A DNA stretch of 12,135 bases. It comes from Chromera velia. Its lineage: Eukaryota; Sar; Chromeraceae. Numbering within the stretch: the stretch's first letter is position 1; every line of letters begins with the position of its first letter. Shown here piece by piece: positions 1 through 7,626 of the stretch. The position numbers and the translations under genes are program-made. Location: NCBI GenBank assembly GCA_018398765.1, contig JAHBMJ010003244.1, forward strand, positions 1 through 12,135, read 5' to 3'. Under the pieces are notes generated by a model. The model was not told the origin of the DNA. It worked only from the letters and a program-made list of their open reading frames with translations, and searched no databases.

Positions 1-84
1 AGCTCTCAGCAGCTCCCACCACCGATCGATTCGATTCACATTGAAGAAAGTGATCATGAAGAAGAGGAAAAGGAAGTGCCATAA
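1..84 (+). CDS. possible 3' end of a coding exon with an acidic C-terminus (partial)
   Basis: The first frame is open from base 1 to a TAA at 82-84 and reads 27 residues. They start with Ser/Gln/Pro-rich sequence and finish in an acidic stretch (IEESDHEEEEKEVP). Such a tail is typical of many intracellular proteins and has no diagnostic motif. Base composition is higher in G+C here than in the AT-rich DNA that follows, which fits a coding end. The gene would lie upstream of the window on the plus strand. I cannot name it, and 27 open codons can occur by chance, so this is a weak call. Confidence 0.33.
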   Translation, partial: SSQQLPPPIDSIHIEESDHEEEEKEVP

Positions 85-408
85 AGCTGAGTGATTGTCA
101 CCTCAATTTTGGTACGTGCTCTAACTTTATCGTATCAACAAAAAGTCATATGCAATTTCAAATCTATCAATTTTACGTTCTTAATCTCTATTAGTACTAG
201 AGTGAGTCTCAGTGACTAGTGTATATACACTACCACACAGACATATTTTTTTTACAGAACTGATAAGTTATAATTTTATATATATTTTTTTAAATTTTTG
301 AAACACACATCAGAAATGTTCTGATAACTATTGTTATGAGAAAAATGATCAGAGTGACAGTAAGTCAGTGACTCAGTGAGGAACCCTAAGAGGTTAACCT
401 CAAATCTT

Positions 409-433
409 ACCTCAAATATTAAATATTTGAGGT
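409..433. repeat. 25-bp perfect inverted repeat (AT-rich palindrome)
   Basis: ACCTCAAATAT pairs exactly with ATATTTGAGGT across a three-base centre (TAA). The arms can form an 11-bp stem. It stands just before the CAAAT microsatellite and shares its CTCAAAT motif, so the two may have the same origin. There is no evidence of function. Confidence 0.7.
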
Positions 434-439
434 TGAAGC

Positions 440-475
440 TCAAATCAAATCAAATTAAATCAAATCAAATCAAAT
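440..475. repeat. CAAAT pentanucleotide microsatellite
   Basis: The unit TCAAA/CAAAT is repeated about seven times, with one variant unit (TTAAAT), and trails off into AT-rich sequence. Confidence 0.85.
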
Positions 476-689
476 ATAATTAAATCAAACATGGTCACTA
501 GATACAATACCCAATACACTAGTACCAGTGACACAAATAATAATTACAAATAATTGTGTCACAATAGGTGTGATGAAATAGTTTGAGTAAGTTAGGTATG
601 ACAAAATTGTTAGACAAACTTTGAAGTGATCCTAGACTTTTAAAGTGACTAGCAGCCACTAGCTTGAAATCTTCAGAGTCGTTAAACAT

Positions 690-917
690 CAGACTCACCT
701 CATTCACTCATTCATTCACTCACTTACTCACTCACTCACTTCTTTTACTCACCTCACCGACTTACTCACTCACTTACCTCACTCACCCACCCACCCCACT
801 CACCTCACTCACCTCACTCACTTAGTCACTAACTCACTCCCTCACTCATTCACTGCCTTGGTCATTCATAGTAATTCATTCATTCATTCATTCGTTTATT
901 CATTCATTCATTCAATC
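690..917. repeat. degenerate ATTC/CACT tetranucleotide array
   Basis: The plus strand is a run of CATT, CACT and related tetramers mixed with CTTA and CACC variants. It ends in cleaner ATTC units up to 917, where the first hAT element begins. The hAT target duplication (ATTCAATC) is made of array sequence, so the element jumped into this repeat. Confidence 0.8.
910..917. repeat. left 8-bp target site duplication of hAT element 1
   Basis: ATTCAATC directly precedes the left end and is repeated exactly at 1746-1753 directly after the right end. An 8-bp duplication is the hAT hallmark. The surrounding DNA is an ATTC repeat, so part of the match could be chance, but the boundaries agree exactly with the inverted ends. 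Confidence 0.8.
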
Positions 918-1745
918 TAGGGTTGCTAATTTTTCCGGTGGTAAAGCGAGCTGATTACTGGTCAACCGGTAATTACTAGTAAAGTGGCCGGCTACTGGTA
1001 AAAAGTTTGGTAAAGGCTGTAGAGATAAAATATAATTCAAAACCATAGTTTAAAAAATCTATTTATAATAATAAGCATTTTTTAAAGCATTTTGAGTTAT
1101 TTGTTCGTTCATTTACATGGTTTAACTAGGTTTGACAGTCATTTACGTGTTATAAATTAAGTTATCTATGGTTTAAATGAGATACTAAAGGGCAGCCATG
1201 CTGTTTTAAATGATAAAACTGGAAAGACGGATTGCCATTGGCCTCAGTAGCATCTCAATAGCGTGTTGACGACCAAAAACGATATACAATCGGCATAACT
1301 CCCCTCCATCAACACTTTTGTGGGCTGCCACGCTATATTTATAGGCACCATGCAAGTGTGATGCAACAAATCTGACAACTTCGAAGGTGAGCACGTCCTC
1401 TCAAAAGAGGTTTTCAGGTCTTAAGGCTAGGCTACCTACTAGCTGCCTCTTTACCTCCGCAACGACTACCGCTTCCGGTTTATAGACCTCCAAACCAGGC
1501 AGACAAACACAGACAAACAACATATTTTTAAAAGAATCTTAATTCGATTCCTAAAAGTGTCAAAAACGTTGAAAAAAAGTCTTTAAAACTAAAAAATAGG
1601 AGTTGTGCCGCAGGCGAAATTTTTTTTTAAAGCTTCATTTTCTGCTCATTTTTTTCCGGTAAAACTTAGGTAAACGGAGTCCATTCCCGGTAATCCAGTA
1701 ATTACCGGTAGAGAGGGGTCGTTACCGAACGAAAAAGCAACCCTG
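918..1745. mobile_element. non-autonomous hAT DNA transposon 1 (828 bp)
   Basis: The left end reads TAGGGTTGCTAATTTTTCCGGT. The right end, read inward on the other strand, is CAGGGTTGCTTTTTCGTTCGGT. AGGGTTGCT is shared exactly and matches the usual hAT start (C/T-AGGG-T-GC). A 13-bp subterminal motif, ACCGGTAATTACT, lies at 965-977 and inverted at 1697-1709, a typical arrangement for transposase binding sites. The 8-bp TSD ATTCAATC flanks both ends. No transposase is present: the only notable frame inside is a 62-codon stretch on the minus strand (1206-1394). The element would have depended on a related full-length hAT for movement. Confidence 0.88.
1206..1394 (-). pseudogene. protein-like open frame inside hAT element 1
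   Basis: This minus-strand frame has no ATG start but reads a balanced, protein-like sequence (for example FVASHLHGAYKYSVAAHKS) before a stop at 1206. It could be a transposase remnant, a piece of host exon carried by the transposon, or chance. I recognise no hAT transposase motif in it. It is listed because the rest of the element is plainly non-coding and AT-rich. Confidence 0.25.
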
Positions 1746-1753
1746 ATTCAATC
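1746..1753. repeat. right 8-bp target site duplication of hAT element 1
   Basis: ATTCAATC, identical to 910-917. Confidence 0.8.
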
Positions 1754-2256
1754 AATCAGAATCGTCTCCTTCCTCTGCGTCGCTTTTGTACTTTCTTTTT
1801 TGCTGCATACCCAATGCTACTGAGAGCCCCCCGCTGCGGCCCAAGCATCCTCTAGAAGGGGCCAATGCGCTGCTACCCCCTCTACTGGACATTATTCTTT
1901 CAAAGTTTAAAGATATTGTCACTGTACTGATCAGATGTCCCCCTCTTTCCCTCGCTTCCATCCCGTGCAGTCCGTGCAGCGGCTATGACGCCGCCTCTCG
2001 ATCTACCACTAATTTTATCACATATAAGTGTGATTTAATTGAATCAGTCAAAAGTTCTTAAAATCATAATTATTGTTTCACAAATCATTGTCACACAAAA
2101 GGTTTTAGAAATTCTCATTGTGACACACTATAGTTCTAGGGTACTAGTAGGTCATACAATGAGTCGCAGTTGTTTTTACAGTTAATTTATCGATAATTAA
2201 ATTTATTTTTAATACAAGATGTTAATCTGTTTCTAACGACTTCCTATCTAGCTTCC
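1754..2256. other. DNA between the two hAT elements, no firm gene
   Basis: About 1755-2000 is richer in G+C and open on both strands. The minus-strand frame 1752-1961 ends QQKRKYKSDAEEGDDSD, like an acidic C-terminus, and its stop overlaps the hAT target site. The frame upstream is closed by a TAG, and no splice-consistent partner was found, so it is not called as a gene. From 2000 on the sequence is AT-rich and has short inverted motifs around TCACA/TGTGA (2020-2130). Confidence 0.4.
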
Positions 2257-2264
2257 TATTCTAC
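2257..2264. repeat. left 8-bp target site duplication of hAT element 2
   Basis: TATTCTAC stands directly before the TIR and recurs exactly at 3429-3436. Confidence 0.9.
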
Positions 2265-3428
2265 TAGGGCTGGGAAAAAGTTCATTGAAAAAAGGTTCAA
2301 ATCTGAAAAAGTGAACCTGTTGAACCTGTTTTGAACCTGTTGAACCTGTTAAACCTGTTTTAAACCTGTTTTGGAGGCCAGACACACGGCTACTGGCACA
2401 AGGCTGGCCAGGCCTGCGCCGCCCGTGGCCTATATAGGTGAAATAAGGAGCCGGAGCCACGTACACAGCAACTGTCCCCAGCCGGTTCAATCTATTGTGT
2501 CGGACAGACGCATGTCAGTATATGTTAGCATCATATGTTCGTATGAAAACTCATGCCGACGGTTGCAGAAGTGAAGAAGTACACGTGACTTACCAAGTTT
2601 TCCACTTGCAAAGCCCCACATCAAAACGGACAGTCTCCACTGAAGGAATGAGGAAGTATAGAGTTTGTTTGACAGCAGACTGCACGACAGTGTAATTGAC
2701 AATGTCTTTTTAGAGGGGCTGCTTCAGACTCGTACCAGCAGCAGTCCCTCTGCTTGCTTCCGCTACTGCCATCTCTAGATCTTTTTTTTTGAACTCCCAG
2801 CTACAAGAGGGCTACCCATGGGTCCGACCTCTTTCACTGTACAACCCTTTTTCATTCTCTTTATTAAAAAAAATTCCAGCGGTCCCATTCTCTCTGACAC
2901 CTCAGATCATATCTTGTGCACCGAAACTGACGGCACTGACGTGTCTTGTGCACCGAAGCTGGGAGCAGCAGGTCAAAGAGGCGGCGGTGCACGGAGAGGG
3001 AGGGGGGGAGCGGGGGCCGCGGGGCAACCGGTGAGCAGATGAAAGAAAGAAAAAAACGCTGTGACGGTCTTATGTTGACTAAATTATCATGATTGATACG
3101 ATTATATAAATTTAATTATGGCATTTTCCATTTTTTTCAGGCTTTTTTGATTACTAATTTTCAACTATAAACAGTGAATAGCTTGAGACTAGCACCTAAT
3201 GTGAGCGTAAATATTGATTTAAACTATTTAAAAACACTACTAAGGCATAGATTCTATAATAAAACGTTCTAAAAATGCATTAAAGCCTAATTTAAAAACA
3301 TAAGATAATATGAAAAAATGAGGTTTCTATTAATTAAAAGTGAACCTGTTTTTGAACCTGTTTTTGAACATGATTCAGGTTCATTACTTTGAAGTGAACC
3401 TTGAACCTTGAACCTTTTCCTAGCACTA
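2265..3428. mobile_element. non-autonomous hAT DNA transposon 2 (1164 bp)
   Basis: The left terminus is TAGGGCTGGGAAAAAGTTCA. The right terminus, read inward from 3428, is TAGTGCTAGGAAAAGGTTCA, 17 of 20 bases identical. Both match the hAT end style (TAGNGCTGGG). A perfect 8-bp TSD (TATTCTAC) lies on each side. Subterminal regions carry many copies of GAACCTGTT (2313-2372 and 3340-3372) and of the GGTTCA/TGAACC motif in both orientations. hAT transposases are known to bind clustered subterminal repeats of this kind. There is no transposase frame. An internal G-rich patch (about 2975-3030) differs in composition from both ends and may be acquired sequence. The terminal mismatches suggest the copy is not very recent. 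Confidence 0.92.
2313..2372 (+). repeat. GAACCTGTT subterminal repeat cluster of hAT element 2
   Basis: Six copies of (G/A)AACCTGTT spaced by 0-2 T bases. Two direct-orientation copies lie near the other end at about 3340-3370, followed by inverted GGTTCA copies. They are probable transposase contact sites (inference). Confidence 0.8.
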
Positions 3429-3436
3429 TATTCTAC
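3429..3436. repeat. right 8-bp target site duplication of hAT element 2
   Basis: TATTCTAC, identical to 2257-2264. Confidence 0.9.
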
Positions 3437-3463
3437 TGCTTAATTCGTAGCTTAATTCAAAAT

Positions 3464-3863
3464 CTAGCCCAGGCTAGGCTCCGCACTGTAAAAAGACATA
3501 AAAAAAATATCGGTATCAATTTTTTAAAATAGATTTTTTAATTTTTTATAGATCATAACAAACAACTGTTGTTCAAATGTTAAATTATCAAAGTGTTGCG
3601 GGGGTGTTGTCCACATGCTGTAAAGAGTATTAAAGAGTGATACATATTACATAAAGAATAACCCTAAAAATAACCTTTATTCAGGTGTTGTTAAACTGTC
3701 GCTAGGGTGTTGCTCAGATGTTGCAAAGAGTGTTGCACAGTGTTGCCTGAAAAACAACAGTTGTTCTGCCGATATATAAAAAAATGAAAAAAATATGAGC
3801 ACCGTTTATTTTTTTTTTTGTGCTTTTTTTTAAGAGTGCAGAGCCTAAAGTGCAGGGCCTAGC
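3464..3863. mobile_element. inverted-repeat (foldback/MITE-like) element, unclassified
   Basis: The left arm (from CTAGCCC at 3464 through AGGCTCCGCACTG) is complementary to the right arm (AGAGTGCAGAGCCTAAAGTGCAGGGCCTAG). AGGCT(C/T)(C/T)GCACT-type sequence is followed on each side by A-rich DNA, and an inner inverted pair ACAACTGTTGTT / AACAACAGTTGTT lies at about 3559 and 3752. Between the arms are several GTGTTG repeats. No transposase is seen and I found no clean target duplication, so the superfamily is open. It begins 28 bases after hAT element 2. Confidence 0.55.
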
Positions 3864-3881
3864 TTAAAAGTTTGAAAGTTG

Positions 3882-3954
3882 AAACTCGTTCCTCTAGTCG
3901 TTTCTTTACTATAAAAAAGTTAAAACTCGTTCCTCTAGTCGTTTCTTTACTATA
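3882..3954 (+). repeat. two tandem copies of a 32-bp sequence (41-bp period)
   Basis: The 32 bases at 3882-3913 (AAACTCGTTCCTCTAGTCG then TTTCTTTACTATA) recur exactly at 3923-3954, with a 9-base AT spacer. Exact identity in otherwise diverged DNA points to a recent duplication. Confidence 0.9.
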
Positions 3955-4218
3955 CTTAGACTATACCTGTTATGGTACTTCTGAGTGCTTTACAACTTCA
4001 ATCAATCAATCAATCAATCAAGTCATTGTTTATTATATTTCATAGCTATAGGGAAGTCGTTTACTATCTATAGCGAAGTACTTTGGACTAGGCTTTGCAA
4101 GTCACTGTTTATAGCCAGGTTTGTAGCAAAGTGCTTCAAAGTGCTCCTGATTTATCAGGACCAGATCAGTGCGCATCTGTCTTTCTTATTGTACCCTGTG
4201 CACCTCGACTTTTCTCTT
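3955..4218. other. transition zone downstream of the PH-domain gene
   Basis: Contains a short AATC microsatellite (about 3999-4021) and, in minus-strand sense, the region just past the PH-gene stop, where a 3' UTR is expected. No AATAAA is seen close by on the minus strand; AATAAG occurs about 35 bases past the stop. No gene is seen. Confidence 0.45.
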
Positions 4219-4357
4219 TCACAGCCGTTCCCCCGCTTTGTGGATTCCTTGTATTTGTGACCCGAATATCACCACTTCCATTTCCTGGTCGCCCATGTGA
4301 ACGGCCTGGGATTGAAGGCGGTTCCCCTCTTGGAGTCTCTGTCGCATCTCTCCCAGG
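4219..4357 (-). CDS. PH-domain gene exon 8 (C-terminus and stop)
   Basis: Acceptor CCCCTCAG; the first base completes Ser300. It reads LGEMRQRLQEGNRLQSQAVH, then on to HKAGERL and a TGA at 4221-4219. It carries on the helical character of exon 7, which is why I prefer it. A GTGATA donor at about 4275 could end it early, but the DNA below 4219 looks intergenic. A competing acceptor at 4725 gives a different C-terminus. Confidence 0.6.
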
Positions 4358-7300
4358 CTGAGGGGCTCGGAATGGCGCAGGGTGGGGCGGGCCTCCGCGT
4401 GAGGGGGAGAGGGGGGAAGACGGAGGGTCTCTTGTAGACGTACCTCCCCCCACAGGAGCTGCAGCCTGAGGCTGCATTGGGGATCTGCTTCTGCTTGGCT
4501 CATCCGTTCTTCCTCTTCCTCCCCCCTCTCCCCTGCTGCGGACAGGGCCCGGAGACAGAGCCTCCCCCCCCTCCTGCGTGGGACTCACGCCTGCGCCCCC
4601 CCCTCCTCTTCCTGTGGCGCCCCGGTGGCCTCCACCTGCAATCACTGCCCCCCCCCTGTGCCCCCCCATGTCTCCCAGGAGACGTGCCTGCAGGACCATC
4701 GGGCCCCGAAAGTGGAGCCCGCTTCTGCGAGGAATGGAGGGAAGCATGAAAAGAAAAGTGAGAGAAGGTCCAAAGAAAATCTGGAAAATCAGCGAACCTA
4801 TTGGGACGGTGGAAAGAAAGTTAATTGCCCGTGAGACAGAAACTCTTGTATAAGAACAGAGGGAAAAGAAGCGTCCGGCAGGAAGTCGTGCCGAAAAAAA
4901 AAAAGAGAAACCAACAAAACTCTGACGAAAGTTTAGGGATGAAGAAGGACGCAGAGATGCGCAAAGGAATGGAGAAAGGCATGGAGGCCAATAGCGATCT
5001 TTACCTCTCTCTCTCTCACACACACACACACGCACACACAAACACAAACCGCTTCACACTGACTCATACACAAGCACAAACACAGAGAGCGACAGGGGGG
5101 GTGTAGAAGATCAGGCAGCGATGCGACCTACCTACGTGCCCTCGCCAGCAGAGCGTCGATGTTCCCGTGGGCCTCAAAAGAGGGCCGCACACACTCTAGG
5201 TGCTCTTCGATGGCTGCGCACACACAAACATACACATACACATACACACATACACATACACACAGGGAGAGAGAGGGAGGGGGAGGAGGGGGAGAGGAAC
5301 AGACAGGGACAAAGAGAAACAGAGAGGAGACAGAGAAGAAACGAGAAAACTGCACAGTTAGAGAGGGAGGAACAAAGGCAGACGAAAAATCCGACCGACC
5401 GACCGACCGATGCGGTAGTCTTCCAGCATGGCTGCATCGGGAGGCGGCGCTTTGTTCATGATCTTCACCTGAAGGGGAAGTAGGGGGGGACAGGTATATC
5501 GATAGAACGAGAAGGAAGGTAGAAAGCGCCAGAAGGAACCACCCAAATACAGGGAAGGAAGGCTGGAAGCTAAACGCAGATGATTTGCGGAATTTCTCTG
5601 AAAAGGCTTCGTGTCACAGCAAGTATCACACAGAAAGACGGACCGGCTCGCACAGCGCATGCAGTGAACGAAGGAAAGGCAAAGACGGGCCCGGCATAGA
5701 GAGAGGCGGTACTTTCCCTCCCTTCATCCCCTCCTGTTCCCCATGCTCCCTAACACCCTGCTTTGCCCTTGCTGTGCCTTCCGCTTCGCACCTTCAAGTT
5801 TGAAATCGCGCGCAGCCACAATTTCCTTTCCGCCATCGTGCGGCTGGTGAAGCCAAACCTGCCGACAGAGAAACAGCTGCACAGAAGCGAGGTGGAGGAA
5901 GGCTTAATTCCAATTATGCACATGGCAGGGAGGGAATTAAGTGGAGGGAGGCCTTCGATCAACTGGGGGGACGACTCTTCACTCTGTTCAATCGCGGCCC
6001 TCAACGGCGCAGAGAATATTCATATCCGAGAGCAGAAAGAAGATCAAGAGCCAAAAGAAAGAAAGCAAAAAAAAAAAAAACCGCAGAGCATGCACAAGAT
6101 CAATCAAAAGAGCGAGCCGACCAACCTGCAGTTTATCCCGGGCATCTCGCTACACTTGTCTGCCTCTGCCACGGGAATGTCCAATAAGGGACGACGGCAG
6201 GATGAGGTCTCGTACAACCTGCAGACAGGCAGACAGGCAGACAATATGTTTCTTCTTCTCCCTTCTTTTCTTCATGAACACAACAGACAAAAAGAAAGAA
6301 AGCAACAAAGACAAAAGAACATCACGACAACTCAGACAGACAGACAGACAGACAGACAGACAGGCAGGCAGGCAGGCAGACGGGCAGGCAGGAATGCAGG
6401 GAGTTGCCGCTCGATTTTACAGATGCTGTCCGTGATCTGACAAGGGGCATAGGGGGATTCGTGTATCACAAAGTACAAAAAGAGGAAAGAGACAGAAAGA
6501 AGTAAAGAAATGAAAGAAAGGAAGAAAGAGAGGACGATATAAAGAAAGTGGGCGAGAAGAAAGAGAACAACGCTCCGTTTTTTGGTCACTGCGACGATTG
6601 TCGTTCCTTGTTGGCCAGTCGCATCCTGCCCTGCCCTGCCTGCCTGCCTATCTGTCTGGTTGCCTGTCTGTCTCTTATCACCCTATTCAAGCGCTGCTTC
6701 AAAGCGTTGCCCCTCTTTCAAAGAAGGATCGCAAGTCCGGGAGGCCTACACAGGCAACTAACGGGCGGACAGACGGACCGAATACATGCAGTTGCGTCTG
6801 TGTTCTGGTCGACAACCGACGGTCTTCCCTCTACTTCATGGAGCTCTCCGTCTGCTTCGAGGTCAAGGGGTCTGCAGAAAGAATGTCAAAGAAAAGAGAA
6901 CGAAGGAAAAGAGGCGAAGGAGTTTGAGTGGAGAGTTGATACGAGACGCATGTGAAGCTGAAATCACAGAAAGAAAAGCGGGTGGACACGAAGCCATTCA
7001 CTCAATCTCTGTGCTTAGAAGACGGAAAGGGGAAAAAAAATTAATGTGCAAAAGACGCGACCCAACACCCTGCAGATCGGGTTTCTCTCCGTCTTCCTCC
7101 CTCTTTGTCTCGCTTGATCGAATCCTTCATTGATTTATTGCTTGATTGACGACTGAATGCCTTCCCCCCCCAACGGCTAGTGCACTCACTTGTGCCCATG
7201 CGGATGCAATTCTGCGAAGACGAGGGAGGCCGTCGAGTCCGAATCCTCCACCAGCAGGTACCCGGCAACCAGTCGGCTCTCTGTGGGAATCAGGGGAGAA

Positions 7301-7528
7301 CCGATTGAATCATGCACAGTCACTCACGCATTCTCTCTCTCTCTCTCTCTCTCTCACTGTTGTGCCGACAAAGTCAAAAGACTCGGCCTTCTGTCCGACG
7401 AGGGCCTTTCCGGCAGACGGAGTCTTGACATAGACAAATATGCCCGTGCTCTGGAAGGTCGCCTCATTGAAGGGCGTGTATGGGGTGGGTATGTGGAAAT
7501 GATTTGCTTCTCATTCATGAAGGACGTG

Positions 7529-7572
<44 letters not shown>

Positions 7573-7590
7573 AAGAAAGAAAGAAAGAAA

Positions 7591-7626
<36 letters not shown>

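Larger units (their letters stand above)
85..909. other. AT-rich intergenic stretch with simple repeats
   Basis: No coding signal is seen. The stretch is AT-rich and holds a perfect palindrome (409-433), a CAAAT microsatellite (about 440-475) and a long degenerate ATTC/CACT array (about 690-909). Short stop-bounded frames such as 519-707 on the minus strand have no protein-like composition and are not called. Confidence 0.6.
6219..7189 (-). other. intron 3 of the PH-domain gene (971 bp)
   Basis: The largest intron. It contains two complementary tetranucleotide arrays, CAGA/CAGG at 6332-6392 and the reverse complement at about 6626-6673, and an A/G-rich stretch between them. A few short frames look protein-like (around 6830-6880 on either strand) but are not needed and do not phase with exons 3 and 4. 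Confidence 0.65.

Noticed and set aside
1752-1961. Minus-strand frame ending in an acidic tail next to hAT element 1
   Set aside because: Closed upstream by a TAG, with no phase-fitting upstream exon found. The stop overlaps the target site duplication by chance or history only.
4725-5047. Upper part of a 293-codon minus-strand open frame starting with MCLCVRVCVCERERG
   Set aside because: It runs through CA/CT microsatellite and intron sequence. Only its lower part (4166-4724) has a usable acceptor, and that part is kept as an alternative exon.
6425-6440. A 16-bp micro-exon between exons 3 and 4 of the PH-domain gene
   Set aside because: Exon 3 ends with two bases that are completed by the first base of exon 4, so no micro-exon is needed and adding it breaks the frame.
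5763-6440. 225-codon plus-strand open frame opposite exons 4 and 5
   Set aside because: It is a shadow of the minus-strand exons and passes through Lys-rich, CAGA-repeat sequence. The minus-strand reading has the PH motifs and splice sites.
6786-6955. Protein-like sequence on both strands in intron 3 (plus VCVLVDNRRSSLYFMELSVC; minus PLDLEADGELHEVEGRPSVV)
   Set aside because: The minus version can follow exon 3 in phase, but has no donor that reaches exon 4 in the right phase. The plus version has no partner exon.
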